Assembly: GCA_948664205.1 (NCBI GenBank) | Contig: CAPNDH010000003.1 | Location: forward strand, 1-64,000 | Source: an uncultured Clostridia bacterium | GTDB lineage: Bacteria; Bacillota; Clostridia; TANB77; CAG-508 | Length of the DNA: 64,000 nt | Reading direction: 5' to 3' | Part shown: positions 54,041-63,760 of the stretch, in pieces | Layout: the number at the start of each line of letters is the position of its first letter | Numbering within the stretch: position 1 is the stretch's first letter | Position numbers and translations under genes: made by a program | The notes under the pieces: generated by a model | Databases searched by the model: none | What the model saw: the letters and a program-made list of their open reading frames with translations, nothing else | What the model was told of the DNA's origin: nothing

Positions 54041-56866
54041 TTATTTTTTCCTTGGTCCTTTTGGTCCTGGCTTATTTGTTGTTCGTGGTGTATTTGCTCC
54101 AGAAGTGTTTGTTCGTGGTCCTTTTAATGCTGGATTAGTTGATTTTGGCGCTCTTGATCCTTTTGGTCCTGGTTTATTCGTTGTTCTTGGTGAGTTTAAT
54201 CCTTTAGTATTAGCTCCAGCATTTGCTCTTGGAGTTGTTGCTCCTGAATGATTTGTTTCAGCATTAACTGTTTTTGGTGTTTTGTTTGTTGAAGTTCCTT
54301 TTGTTGTTTGATTACTTGTTTCTGGTTTTACCACATTTCTTGGGGCTTTACCTGATTTTGGTAAATTGTGTCTTTGTCCTACTTGTGCTTTCATTACATT
54401 TAATACATAATCTGCTTGTGCTTGTGCTTGAGTTTCACTTAAACCTTTATCCATAAACTCTTGTGTAAAGTCTGCTTGTCTTTGAGCATATTTCTTATCA
54501 TCTCCAAGAACACTTGAATCAATTTTTCTATCTTGTGCAAGTAATGCAATTTTAGCTGATTGAGATGCATCTACTCCAAAGTTTTCAGCTTTTCTAGCTC
54601 TGTAAATTTGTGCTATATCTGTCATTCCTTCATCTGCATATTGCTTAATTGCTTGTTTTTCTTGTCTTAATTGTTGTGCAGATGGTGCTTGTCCATTATG
54701 ATCTTTAGTCCATTTATCTCTAATATATTGATCTGTACTTGCATCCTTCATAAACATTTTTGCTGTATGTTTATCTTGTTGAACTGTATTTCCGTTAAAT
54801 ATATCTCTATTTCTTCTGATACTATCTGCTGCTCTATGTCCGGCATTTCCTACAGTTCTTCCTACTCCAACGGCTGTTCTTCCTATTCCAGTAGCTGTAT
54901 TTTCTGCCATATTTACTACACCTGTTCCAATCTTTCTACCTGCTGTAGCACCTGCAATTACTCCTGCTATACCTTTACCAGAAGCTAAACCTCCTGCTGC
55001 TCCAATTACTGTTCCTGCTGCTCCTAAAGCTACTCTTGATACTCCAAAGCCTGCTTTAGCTGTAAATTTAGCTGCTCTTCCTAATGTACGTGCACCTTTA
55101 AGTGCCATTCCTTTTTTACCACCATTTGCACTTACTATGTTTCTCATACCTTGTCTGAATCTACCTGGTTGTTTACTTTCTTCATTAGCGTTTTGTTCTG
55201 ACATTCTTTTTTGTTGTTCTGCTTTTCTATCTGATTCTTCTTGCTCTAGTTGTTGTTGCCTAATAGTTTCTTGTTGCTCTTCTAATTGTTTTTGTTGTTC
55301 TTCTAACTGTCTTTGTCTTTCTTGCTCTTCTTGCCTTCTTTGTTGCTCTGCAAATGCTTCTGCTGCTTTTTTAGCTGCTTCGTTTTCTTTTTCTCCTTCA
55401 GTTTCTCCATTTTCTCCATTTTTCATTTCTGAAGGTGATTCTATTCTTAAACCAGTATTTGGATCTATTTTGTCTTTAGAATCCATTGTTCTATAATCTA
55501 TTCCATCTGTACCATGTGTTTTATTAAATTTTGGTTTATCTGCTTCATCTGATGAAGAGTTTCCTCCTTTTCCTCCATTAGATGGTCCACCTGATGATTT
55601 TGATCCTCCTTTTCCTCCAAACTTACTTGCTAGTGAACCTGCTGTAAATGTTGCAAGAGGCCCCATCATTCCTAGTGGTGCTTTGTCAAATCCAAACATT
55701 TTCTTTAATAATTTTTCCGCTGGTAATATAAATCCTACCGCTGCTATTGCAAATATGAAGTTTGTTTGTACAAGTTCCATAGCTGAACCTACAAAAATCA
55801 TATATATTATAAAGTGAAATGGTTGAATTAATGCTGTATATATATATTCTTTAAGCCACATATTGAAGGCTTGGGCTTTTCCATCTCCTATTTTATCTAT
55901 TGGATATGTAAGTGCTACAAGTGGCGCTATTATTGTTAAAAATGCCATTGTGAGTACCCTTTTTAAATAGTGATACGTAAAAATTCCTGTATATACTATT
56001 AATGCTATATATACTATTAAATATGCAAAGCTTTCCATGTTGTCTTTACTTTGTACCATAAACCTTGCTGCACCCATTACATTTGTTGAAAAACTTGTTC
56101 CATCACTTACACTAACATTAACTGTTTCTGAAGTATATCCATTTCCTGCTAATGCGTCATTTACTGAATCTATTAATACAAGTGTAAATGACATTATATA
56201 GTGTAAGAAGAATAATAAGCAAAGTGCAATTAGCCAATCCATAAACATTTGCTTATGTTTTGCTTTATCTGCTGCTGTACTAGATATTATTATTCTAATA
56301 CCTACATATACTAATACACATAAAAGCCCTACTATTGCTAGGTTTCTAAGTGCTATGTACCAACCTGAAATTGTAGCTTGTAAAATTGCTGCTGTTCCAT
56401 TTACCTTGTATTCTGACGTCTTTTCGGTTAACTTTGGGTTAATAAAGTTAATATCTAAATATGGAACTTTATTACTAAATATTTCTTCTGGTGTATATTC
56501 TATTACTGGTACTTGATATGTATCTCCATCTGTATTTTTTCCTAAATCCAAATCATTAACATTAACTTCCATTGTTGTTTCACCATTAGCTGGTTTTACT
56601 CTATTGTCTCCTTGCTCAGTCATTATTGCTGAATCTCTAAACTTATCTCCTGCTGCAAATTGACCTGTCATAAACCATTGCATTGCTGATGCTCCTGCAT
56701 CTCCTATCATGGCACATAAGTCTATCATTGCATTTGCTAAAACTCCACCTACATTAGATATAAAACCTGCATGTGAATAAGTTGGAACTATGAAATTAAT
56801 ACATAATACTGTAAGTATTACTAAAATTGTCTTTTGTAGTATTCCTTTCTTAGTAAATGTTTTCAT
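54041..56866 (-). CDS. VirB6/TrbL-like polytopic protein with repetitive tail
   Basis: 941 residues: signal/first helix (about 11-30), then several helices between about 150 and 400 (LRNLAIVGLLCVLVYVGIRIII, WLIALCLLFFLHYIM, YLIVYIALIVYTGIFTYH, AFLTIIAPLVALTYPID, FIFAIAAVGFILPAEKLL) matching VirB6/TrbL channel components. The tail (about 430-941) is cytosolic: Gly/Ser-rich, a Gln/Glu coiled coil (EEQERQRQLEEQQKQLEEQQ), Gly-Ala helical part and a Pro/Lys/Thr repeat end (NKPGPKGSRAPKS...). Tails like this occur in other Bacillota systems. Confidence 0.8.
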   Translation of the reverse strand: MKTFTKKGILQKTILVILTVLCINFIVPTYSHAGFISNVGGVLANAMIDLCAMIGDAGASAMQWFMTGQFAAGDKFRDSAIMTEQGDNRVKPANGETTMEVNVNDLDLGKNTDGDTYQVPVIEYTPEEIFSNKVPYLDINFINPKLTEKTSEYKVNGTAAILQATISGWYIALRNLAIVGLLCVLVYVGIRIIISSTAADKAKHKQMFMDWLIALCLLFFLHYIMSFTLVLIDSVNDALAGNGYTSETVNVSVSDGTSFSTNVMGAARFMVQSKDNMESFAYLIVYIALIVYTGIFTYHYLKRVLTMAFLTIIAPLVALTYPIDKIGDGKAQAFNMWLKEYIYTALIQPFHFIIYMIFVGSAMELVQTNFIFAIAAVGFILPAEKLLKKMFGFDKAPLGMMGPLATFTAGSLASKFGGKGGSKSSGGPSNGGKGGNSSSDEADKPKFNKTHGTDGIDYRTMDSKDKIDPNTGLRIESPSEMKNGENGETEGEKENEAAKKAAEAFAEQQRRQEEQERQRQLEEQQKQLEEQQETIRQQQLEQEESDRKAEQQKRMSEQNANEESKQPGRFRQGMRNIVSANGGKKGMALKGARTLGRAAKFTAKAGFGVSRVALGAAGTVIGAAGGLASGKGIAGVIAGATAGRKIGTGVVNMAENTATGIGRTAVGVGRTVGNAGHRAADSIRRNRDIFNGNTVQQDKHTAKMFMKDASTDQYIRDKWTKDHNGQAPSAQQLRQEKQAIKQYADEGMTDIAQIYRARKAENFGVDASQSAKIALLAQDRKIDSSVLGDDKKYAQRQADFTQEFMDKGLSETQAQAQADYVLNVMKAQVGQRHNLPKSGKAPRNVVKPETSNQTTKGTSTNKTPKTVNAETNHSGATTPRANAGANTKGLNSPRTTNKPGPKGSRAPKSTNPALKGPRTNTSGANTPRTTNKPGPKGPRKK

Positions 56867-56883
56867 TACTTACACCTTTCTTT

Positions 56884-58857
56884 TTAATATTCTTCTCTTC
56901 TTTTATTCATTTGTACCAACTTGTTAATATTTGTTTCTACGAATTCAAATTCTTTTGCAGTTGGTCTTATTTGTATTATTGCTGTATCTGCTCCTACTTT
57001 TAAAAGTCCTTCTCCTTTTTCACATGTAACTAGGAAACCTGACTCTCCAGAGCTTAGTTTAAATACTTCTTTTAAGTATTGTATTTCTGATTTATCTTGT
57101 GCTAAAAATAGTTTTGTATCTGATGAAGTTAAAACTGCTTGTGCTTCTGGTTTTTCGTAGAAGTCTTGGAACCTTTGTGAAATGATTGCTAGTGAAACAT
57201 TTCTCTTTCTTGCACGACGTGCCATTGTGTTTAAAAAGTCTACGGCTTCTGGGTATGGAAGTAACATCCATGCCTCGTCTACTAAAACTCTTTTCTTAGA
57301 AGCTTTTGTTCTATCTTCACTATTTTTCTTAACGTATTTTTCCCAAATCCAAGAAAGTAATATTTGTTGTGCTAGTGGTCTTGCAAATCTTTCTTCTAGT
57401 TGAGAAATATCTAAGTTTATGAACAATGTTCCATCTAATAAATCAAATGTAGATTGTCCATCAAAGTATGCCATTTGTCCGTTATATTCTCTTATATATT
57501 GTTTCATAACTTTTATTAAGTAACTATAATGGAATTGGTAGTCTGGGTTTTTATTTTCTTCTGCTTTACGAAGAATTCTTCTATACCAAGAACCAATTGT
57601 TGGCATTTCTTTCTTTTGTCTTCCAAGTAAATTTCCTGTATTTAAAGAATTAGTAACAAATAGACTATTAGGGTCACTATTTATTCCTGCTTCTACATAT
57701 TCTTCTGCTACTGACTCTGATATTATTTGTTTTGTAAGCTCATTTACTTCTTTTGACCTTGTACTTCCTCTTGCCATTGTAACTAATGCATTTGTTACGT
57801 CTTCTACTTTATTTTCAACATTAACTACTGATCTTGATTTTCCTGTTATTTCGTCTTTTATAATTTCTGGCTCTATATCAAATAAGTTAATTACTGTTTG
57901 CGATGTTGGACTTATTACAACATTTATTCCACCTAAACTTTCGGCAACTATTGAATACTCACCTTCGGCATCTAGTGCTAAACTTTGTATTCCCATTAAT
58001 ACTGCACTACGTGAAATTAATGTTTTCATTGTAACAGATTTACCAGCACCTGATTTAGCAAATATAACCATATTATAGTTTGTAAGTGAACTATGGAAAT
58101 TATCAAATAAAATTGGTACTCCTGTTTGTTTGTTAAACCCTAGGGGTATACCTGTTGGATGTCCTACTTCTGATGTTGTAAATGGAAATACTGTTGCCAT
58201 TGAACGTCTATCAAAAGTATGTGTTTTATTTATTTTATTTTCCATTAATGGTAAATTACTTTTGAAGGCTTCTTCTTGTATTCCCCATGCGCTTTTTATA
58301 TCTACTAAACTTTTTGACATTTCTGATGCTAACATTTTTGTATATCTATTTAAATCTTCTAGGCTATATGCAAATAATGTAGATACTATTGATGCTTCAA
58401 ATAATTTGTTATATCCTGCTGCAATTTCGTCTCTTAATTGTTCTGCTTCCCATCTTTTTTGGCCTATTGTACTTTCTCTGTTTATATTTCCTCTATCTGC
58501 TGCAACAATTCTTTCTGTTTCAAGTTCGTTGATTACCCTATTTAATTCATTTTGTGACCTTGACTCTGGTATTGGGTTTATATATATTGATGTATTTATA
58601 TCTCCGAACATGTACATGTCCCTAAATAGTTCTGGGAATGTTGCCATTCTTGGAAGGTTTGATACGAAGAAACTACGTGCATATCTTGTAATATTTGAAA
58701 TTATTTCTAAGTGATCAATATTACTTGCATCTATTCCAGATGGTGCTATTAATTCTTTAATTGTTTTTCTTTTTAGAATTTGGTATTCATCTGGGTTTGT
58801 ATAGTCATTGTTAAGCTGTCTTTGCTTTTCTAGTTCTCTTTGCTTTTTCTTTGACAT
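56884..58857 (-). CDS. VirB4-like ATPase
   Basis: About 657 residues. Energises the type IV secretion-like machine at the membrane. Walker A MVIFAKSGAGKSVTMKTLI (about 275-293), Walker B KRVLVDEAWMLLPYPEAV and ISQRFQDFY. Start ATG 58857 is chosen for GGAGGAACTGAAA upstream; the longer frame from 58878 has none. Overlaps the previous gene's end by 47 bp, typical for translationally coupled partners. VirB4s usually carry an N-terminal domain in the same chain; part of that seems to be in the separate 58811-60013 protein. Confidence 0.9.
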   Translation of the reverse strand: MSKKKQRELEKQRQLNNDYTNPDEYQILKRKTIKELIAPSGIDASNIDHLEIISNITRYARSFFVSNLPRMATFPELFRDMYMFGDINTSIYINPIPESRSQNELNRVINELETERIVAADRGNINRESTIGQKRWEAEQLRDEIAAGYNKLFEASIVSTLFAYSLEDLNRYTKMLASEMSKSLVDIKSAWGIQEEAFKSNLPLMENKINKTHTFDRRSMATVFPFTTSEVGHPTGIPLGFNKQTGVPILFDNFHSSLTNYNMVIFAKSGAGKSVTMKTLISRSAVLMGIQSLALDAEGEYSIVAESLGGINVVISPTSQTVINLFDIEPEIIKDEITGKSRSVVNVENKVEDVTNALVTMARGSTRSKEVNELTKQIISESVAEEYVEAGINSDPNSLFVTNSLNTGNLLGRQKKEMPTIGSWYRRILRKAEENKNPDYQFHYSYLIKVMKQYIREYNGQMAYFDGQSTFDLLDGTLFINLDISQLEERFARPLAQQILLSWIWEKYVKKNSEDRTKASKKRVLVDEAWMLLPYPEAVDFLNTMARRARKRNVSLAIISQRFQDFYEKPEAQAVLTSSDTKLFLAQDKSEIQYLKEVFKLSSGESGFLVTCEKGEGLLKVGADTAIIQIRPTAKEFEFVETNINKLVQMNKRREEY

Positions 58858-60013
58858 TTTCAGTTCCTCCTTCTTCATTTGTATCTATTTTGTTAATTGC
58901 TTCTTCTGCTATGTCTTTTCCTATTATTTGTGTGTTTTCTTCAATAATTAATTGTGCAAGTTCTGCAATTAAGTCTCTTTTGTTTTCTTTCTTTTCCTCA
59001 AGTGCTTTTTGTTTTTCTGACCTTGCCTCATTTACTTTAGTTGTTGCAAGTTCTAATGCTTCTTGTTCTATTTGTTCATTTAATAATCTCATTTGTTTAT
59101 CTACTACATCTGGTGCTGTTGAATATAATTCGTCATATCCTGCTTTTAATGCTTTTTCTAATCCATAAACTTCTGCTTCATCACGGTTATATGCAACATA
59201 TAATAATTCTACAAGTTCATTTGAGTCCATAACTTTTGCATTTATTCCACATACTGCAAGTGTTCTTATTATTGATTGTGCTCTTGTATATAATTCTGAA
59301 AATGCTAGGTTTCTTTGTTCTTGTTTATCAAATTGATTTTCTCCAAGTTCTTCTACATAGTATGGTACTACAACATAATATTTTTTGTTAAGTACATTTT
59401 TGTTTAAACTCATTCTTTCTGTTGAATATATTATATCTTTACCATATTCGTATAAGTTTCTTTGTTTTGTAAGTTCAAAATATGCTTTGTTTAGTTGTTC
59501 TTCTGTGTATGTTTCTGACCTTTGCATTTGTTTATATTGCATTTCTTGTTTTTCTAATGCCATTTCTATTTCTTTTATTTTTTCTTTATATGTTTGGATA
59601 CTATTATCTAAGTTTACTGTTCTTGTTTGTGTATAAATTTGCACTGGATGGCGAAGTGTATTTAAAAATTGAACAAATCCATCTTCTACACCATTTTTTT
59701 CTGCTTCAGACATTAGGTCATAGTTTATACCTTGGCATTCAACTACCATAACATATCTTTTACCATCTTTTTGTGAAATCATGTTATCTACTACTGTATC
59801 AAATTCCATAAAGTTTAATACTGATCCAACTCTATAGTCTTTAAATTTTTTAGTTTTAGAATTTTTATTTTCTTCACCTGTTGGTTTATTTTCGTTTTCT
59901 TCTTTCTTATTAATTTTTGAGTATGCGAAAACAATTCCTAAAGTAATTAATAATATAACCATTATTACAAGTACAATCATTAGTACCATTGTTAATAAAT
60001 TTATAGTATCCAT
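58811..60013 (-). CDS. Membrane protein resembling the N-terminal half of VirB4/TraC
   Basis: 400 residues: N-terminal membrane helix (about 8-32), then a VirB4/TraC N-terminal-like region (about 55-130; VMVVECQGINYDLMSEAEKNGVEDGFVQFLNTLRHPVQIYTQTR), a long coiled coil (about 135-185), a second alpha/beta part and a Lys/Glu-rich tail. In many systems this region is fused to the ATPase; here it is membrane-tethered and separate. Overlaps 56884 (58811-58857) and overlaps PrgI by one base (TAATG), so the genes are tightly coupled. Confidence 0.7.
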   Translation of the reverse strand: MDTINLLTMVLMIVLVIMVILLITLGIVFAYSKINKKEENENKPTGEENKNSKTKKFKDYRVGSVLNFMEFDTVVDNMISQKDGKRYVMVVECQGINYDLMSEAEKNGVEDGFVQFLNTLRHPVQIYTQTRTVNLDNSIQTYKEKIKEIEMALEKQEMQYKQMQRSETYTEEQLNKAYFELTKQRNLYEYGKDIIYSTERMSLNKNVLNKKYYVVVPYYVEELGENQFDKQEQRNLAFSELYTRAQSIIRTLAVCGINAKVMDSNELVELLYVAYNRDEAEVYGLEKALKAGYDELYSTAPDVVDKQMRLLNEQIEQEALELATTKVNEARSEKQKALEEKKENKRDLIAELAQLIIEENTQIIGKDIAEEAINKIDTNEEGGTENVKEKAKRTRKAKTA

Positions 60014-60354
60014 TATTTTTCTTCCTCCTTAGTATATAAATAGATTTTACTTCCTTTTTTCTTAAACATTATTCCTCTTTTAATAATGTCATCTATTTTT
60101 TCTCCACTTACTGTTTTAGTGAATTTTAGTATTCCTATTTCAGGCATTTTGAAAGTACCTATAACAAAACCAATTAATGCAGTAATAACAATTGCTACTA
60201 TTCCTACAACATGTAAATTCATTAATGAGAATAGCCCATAAAATGGTAAGCCTACCCCTACTCCTATTACTGTATATATTAAGCTTTTACCTGAGAATAT
60301 AAATAATATTCTTCCTTCACCTTTTACATTTCTAGGTATGTTATATGTACCCAT
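60013..60354 (-). CDS. PrgI-family membrane protein
   Basis: 113 residues with two close membrane helices (about 30-65) and short tails; MGTYNIPRNVKGEGRIL and FTFQQ/LKFTKTVSGEKIDDIIKRGIMFKKKGSK fit the PrgI (VirB3-type) family of Gram-positive conjugation systems. AGGAGGAAACATAT before the ATG. Confidence 0.8.
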   Translation of the reverse strand: MGTYNIPRNVKGEGRILFIFSGKSLIYTVIGVGVGLPFYGLFSLMNLHVVGIVAIVITALIGFVIGTFKMPEIGILKFTKTVSGEKIDDIIKRGIMFKKKGSKIYLYTKEEEK

Positions 60355-60455
60355 ATATGTTTCCTCCTATTTTGCTTTTGTTTAACTCTTTTTTAGCGTA
60401 TAATTACACTTGATTATATTATAACAGATTTCTTGATAAAATGTAACAAAAAAAG

Positions 60456-60553
60456 CAAAAAAAATGCATAAAAATGCATTTTTAATGTAATTGTAATATG
60501 TTTGTTATGGTTTTGTAAAAAATAAAAGGTAGTTTTTTGAAAATCTACCTTTA
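60456..60553 (-). terminator. Two hairpins after the pilin-like genes
   Basis: AAAGGTAG/CTACCTTT (60525-60532 and 60545-60552) followed on the minus strand by TATTTTTT, and AAAAATGCAT/ATGCATTTTT (60460-60469, 60474-60483). Partial termination here would make pilin mRNA exceed that of the rest of the operon. Confidence 0.7.
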
Positions 60554-60567
60554 TTATCTTTATATTA

Positions 60568-60939
60568 TTATTTATTAAATGCATTTGCCATGTTGTATAC
60601 AACATTTACTATTGTTGTTGAAGCAAATATTAATACTGCACCAACTAAGTATGGTATCATTGTTTTTTTGTATTCTGCTTTTTCTTCTGCACTACCCATC
60701 ATATATTTAATACCAAGTATTAATAATACAACTACTGCAACTACTACACCAACTGTTTGCATAATTGTTACTATTGTAGCACCTAATTTAACAACTTCAT
60801 CCGCTGTTGCATTTGCATTTCCTTTTGATATTGTATCTATTTGTCCTGGTATACCTGTAGCTAATACTACACTTGAAAATGTTGTTATAACCATAAGTAC
60901 CATTAGTATTATAGATAATATTTTTACTTGTTTTTTCAT
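60568..60939 (-). CDS. VirB2/TrbC-like pilin subunit 3
   Basis: 123 residues after the ATG at 60939 (AAGGAGGAAAATTCT). Signal peptide, then two membrane helices (about 50-75 and 92-115) linked by the short polar turn MMGSAEEKAEYKKTM, the T4SS pilin-like signature. Part of a trio with 61042 and 61451. Confidence 0.88.
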   Translation of the reverse strand: MKKQVKILSIILMVLMVITTFSSVVLATGIPGQIDTISKGNANATADEVVKLGATIVTIMQTVGVVVAVVVLLILGIKYMMGSAEEKAEYKKTMIPYLVGAVLIFASTTIVNVVYNMANAFNK

Positions 60940-61041
60940 AGAATTTTCCTCCTTAATTTTCATTACTATTTTAATTATAATATATATTTTTCTATTTTTC
61001 AACTATTTTTTATATTTTTTGCTTATTTTTTCTATTTTTTG

Positions 61042-61437
61042 TTATATTCCTTGTAATACTGTGACAACAATTTTCCATATTGTGAATGCTCCAAATACTA
61101 CTACACAGCCCATTACATATATTATTAGTGCCTTTTGAACTTCTGCTTTTCCTTCTACTCCTGCCGTTATAAATTTTATACCTAACAACACTCCAATTAG
61201 TACTGCTGCTATTATTCCTACTACTAGAAGTATGTTATATATTGTATCTGATAATTCTTTTAATTTTTCTTGTGTAATTAACCCATTAGCTCCTGCTTGT
61301 CCTTTTTGTATAAATCCATCTGCCTCTTTTATTACTTCTCCTGCTGTATGGCCTCCTGTAGCATATGTAGCACTTTGAATACTAAATAGCATTAAAATAG
61401 TTACTATTAATATTATTATAGATAATACTTTTTTCAT
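61042..61437 (-). CDS. VirB2/TrbC-like pilin subunit 2
   Basis: 131 residues from ATG 61437 (AGAAGGTGAAAAT). Signal peptide (VLSIIILIVTILMLFSIQSATYA), two helices (about 70-95 and 105-127) with turn FITAGVEGKAEVQKAL. Less similar to the others: the turn reads AGVEGKAEV in place of GSxEExAEY. Confidence 0.85.
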   Translation of the reverse strand: MKKVLSIIILIVTILMLFSIQSATYATGGHTAGEVIKEADGFIQKGQAGANGLITQEKLKELSDTIYNILLVVGIIAAVLIGVLLGIKFITAGVEGKAEVQKALIIYVMGCVVVFGAFTIWKIVVTVLQGI

Positions 61438-61450
61438 ATTTTCACCTTCT

Positions 61451-61888
61451 TTATACATTAACTTGTGACATTATATTCCATATAATACTTACTATTTTAC
61501 CTGATATAAAAATCATTAACGTTCCAATAACCATAGGCATTAATGTTTTTTTGTATTCTGCTCGTTCTTCTATACTTCCCATTATGTATTTCATACCTAA
61601 TACCATAAACATTACTATTGAAATTACCAAACCGACATTTATAATTGCATTAACTATTACTCCTGCTGAACGAAATGCTACTGCTGTATCTGAGTCTGTC
61701 AAATCTCCTGGTTTAAAATCTTCTGGATTTATTGTTCCTGCTGATGCCCCCGAGCTTCCTCCTGAGCCTCCACCATCAGTAAGTTGAGTGCTTGTAGATC
61801 CTGCTTGAGATATTGTTGTGAAACTTGTTAATATTATAGTAATTAATAATATTATTGTTATTATTTTTGTTATGTTCTTTATTTTCAT
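61451..61888 (-). CDS. VirB2/TrbC-like pilin subunit 1
   Basis: 145 residues; signal peptide, a Gly/Ser/Thr-rich spacer, two helices with the turn YIMGSIEERAEYKKTLMP. First gene of the operon; ATG preceded by TGGAGGTAAC. Its stop and the following gene start overlap (TAA within the region upstream of ATG 61437). Confidence 0.88.
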   Translation of the reverse strand: MKIKNITKIITIILLITIILTSFTTISQAGSTSTQLTDGGGSGGSSGASAGTINPEDFKPGDLTDSDTAVAFRSAGVIVNAIINVGLVISIVMFMVLGMKYIMGSIEERAEYKKTLMPMVIGTLMIFISGKIVSIIWNIMSQVNV

Positions 61889-61918
61889 TTGTTACCTCCA
61901 TTTTATTTCTATAATTTA

Positions 61919-61947
61919 ATTATAACTTATTATTTTTCTTTTTTCAA
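61919..61947 (-). promoter_or_regulatory. Promoter of the secretion operon
   Basis: Minus strand TTGAAA (61942-61947), 17 bp, TATAAT (61919-61924), about 35 bp before the first pilin gene. No TTATGTAA motif. Confidence 0.88.
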
Positions 61948-61970
61948 CATTTTTTATGCTTTCTTTTAAT

Positions 61971-62030
61971 TATTCGGTATTTCTTACCGATTTAGCCCCT
62001 TGTATATTTAAACCATCGAATTCGGTGGAA
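61971..62030. repeat. GGTAAGAAATACC-type repeat fragment
   Basis: TATTCGGTATTTCTTACCGA then TTTAGCCCCT; related to 30025-30081. Confidence 0.55.
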
Positions 62031-62143
62031 TTAAAATAAAAACTCTAATAAAATAAGGAAGAACTAAATAAGAACATTTTAGTCCTTATTTAAATTCTCC
62101 CCTTTGTGCTATTTTTTATTTTTCCATTTATTGTTTCATTTAT

Positions 62144-62320
62144 TTAAATTTTTATTTCTAATGTTTCTTTTCCTTTGTTACTTGTTATATCTTTTCTGTA
62201 GTACTTTGCTATCAATTCATCTAACTCAACACTAAGCTTGTAGGTTATAGTATAGTCTTGTCCTTGAATTATGCTTTCGTTTAATTTTTCTCTTAATTTA
62301 CATATTTCATCATTTAACAT
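62144..62320 (-). CDS. Spo0E-like sporulation regulatory protein
   Basis: 58 residues, below the usual ORF length cut-off. Two short helices with the pattern of Spo0E-like aspartyl-phosphate phosphatases: EKLNESIIQGQDYT, then KLSVELDELIAKYYRK (the SxELD motif). These proteins dephosphorylate Spo0A~P and delay sporulation. GGAGAGTGGTTAT before the ATG. Fits the spore-forming lineage with spoIIE in the same window. Confidence 0.85.
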   Translation of the reverse strand: MLNDEICKLREKLNESIIQGQDYTITYKLSVELDELIAKYYRKDITSNKGKETLEIKI

Positions 62321-62478
62321 ATAACCACTCTCCTTTTTTCGTGAATTTTTTCTTTTGTATATCTTAAAAATAACATATTTTCACATTTTAGTCAACAAAA
62401 AAACGCCAATTTTAGGCGTTTTGAGGCAACTTTCGTATGACAAACTTTGTCATTTTTTTGTTTTTTCGACACTATTTT

Positions 62479-63747
62479 TTATTTTGATTTTATAACTGAC
62501 ATTACTAAATTTTTTTCGTCAAAAATTTCACTTAATATTTCTTTAGTATAATCTATTGTAACTGTATTATATTCTTCTATATAATCAAATGAATTTATTC
62601 CTTTAAAATAATCTGATAAAAACATTCTGGCTATATCTGCTACATCATTATATTCTACTACATAATCTCCATAAACTTTTTTCTTAATTCTATTAAAATA
62701 TTCTTCATTCATATTTTCTTTTAATTTTTGTATTTGTTTTAGTAATTCTTCTTTTATTTTTTCTGGGTCTTTTGATTGTCCTGTTAACATCACATGTGCA
62801 TAGTTATTTGTAAATTCATAGTCCATATCTAAAGGTGCTAAAAGTAGACCATCTTTATACATTTTTTGGTATAGCTCTGAACTTTTCCCTACTAGCATAT
62901 TCATTAATATTTCTATTGCTATATGGCGTTTTACTTTTTCTTTTCCTAAGTTTTCGTCTTTAAAACCTATTAAAAATATTGGTTTACTTACTTGCATACT
63001 GCTTTCTTTATATTTTTTATTTAGTCCTTTTTCACTTTCTGGATATATTCTTTGTATTTCCCCTTGGTTTTCTTTTTCTACTATTCTATTTTTTATTTCT
63101 TGTAATATATTTTCTGTTTTAAAGTCTCCGCATACTACTAATACCATGTTTGATGGATTGTAAAAAGTATTATAGCATTTATATAAAACATCTTTATCTA
63201 TTTTACTAATTGACTCTACTGTTCCTGCTATATCTATTTTTACTGCATTTTGTTTGTACATGCAGTCTAATGCATTCATATATAATTGCCAGCCTGGGTC
63301 GTCATCATACATTCCTATTTCTTGACTTATTATTCCTTTTTCTTTTTCTACATTTTCATCTGTAAAGTATGGATGTTGCACATAGTCCATTAATTCATCT
63401 AAGGCTTCATAGAAATTATTTGTTGTTCCAAAAAGGTATGCTGTGTGATTATTAGTTGTATATGCATTTGCATCTACTCCTAATGACATTAGTACGTCTA
63501 AACTGTTTCTTCCATTTTCTTGTTCAAACATTTTATGTTCTAAAAAATGCGCTACTCCATCTGGCACAAATACTTCTTCTTTATTTTTTGGCTCTATGAA
63601 TCTATTATCTATTGAGCCAAAATGTGTTCCCCATATTACATATTTTTTATTTGTATTTTCTTTCGGAATTATTATAACTGTCAAGCCATTTTCTAGCTTT
63701 TCTATATAGGCTTTTTCTTTTATTTTTGTGCTTTCTATTAATTTCAT
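62479..63747 (-). CDS. M16-family zinc metallopeptidase
   Basis: About 422 residues from ATG 63747 (AAAAGGAGAAAAACC); the longer ORF start at 63855 is translated repeat DNA. Zinc motif GVAHFLEHKMFE (inverted HxxEH) and downstream Glu in EKGIISQEIGMY; matches YmfH/insulinase-like peptidases of Bacillota. Its neighbour (63864-64000) is a second M16 protein, probably the partner; such pairs are common. Confidence 0.93.
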   Translation of the reverse strand: MKLIESTKIKEKAYIEKLENGLTVIIIPKENTNKKYVIWGTHFGSIDNRFIEPKNKEEVFVPDGVAHFLEHKMFEQENGRNSLDVLMSLGVDANAYTTNNHTAYLFGTTNNFYEALDELMDYVQHPYFTDENVEKEKGIISQEIGMYDDDPGWQLYMNALDCMYKQNAVKIDIAGTVESISKIDKDVLYKCYNTFYNPSNMVLVVCGDFKTENILQEIKNRIVEKENQGEIQRIYPESEKGLNKKYKESSMQVSKPIFLIGFKDENLGKEKVKRHIAIEILMNMLVGKSSELYQKMYKDGLLLAPLDMDYEFTNNYAHVMLTGQSKDPEKIKEELLKQIQKLKENMNEEYFNRIKKKVYGDYVVEYNDVADIARMFLSDYFKGINSFDYIEEYNTVTIDYTKEILSEIFDEKNLVMSVIKSK

Positions 63748-63760
63748 GGTTTTTCTCCTT

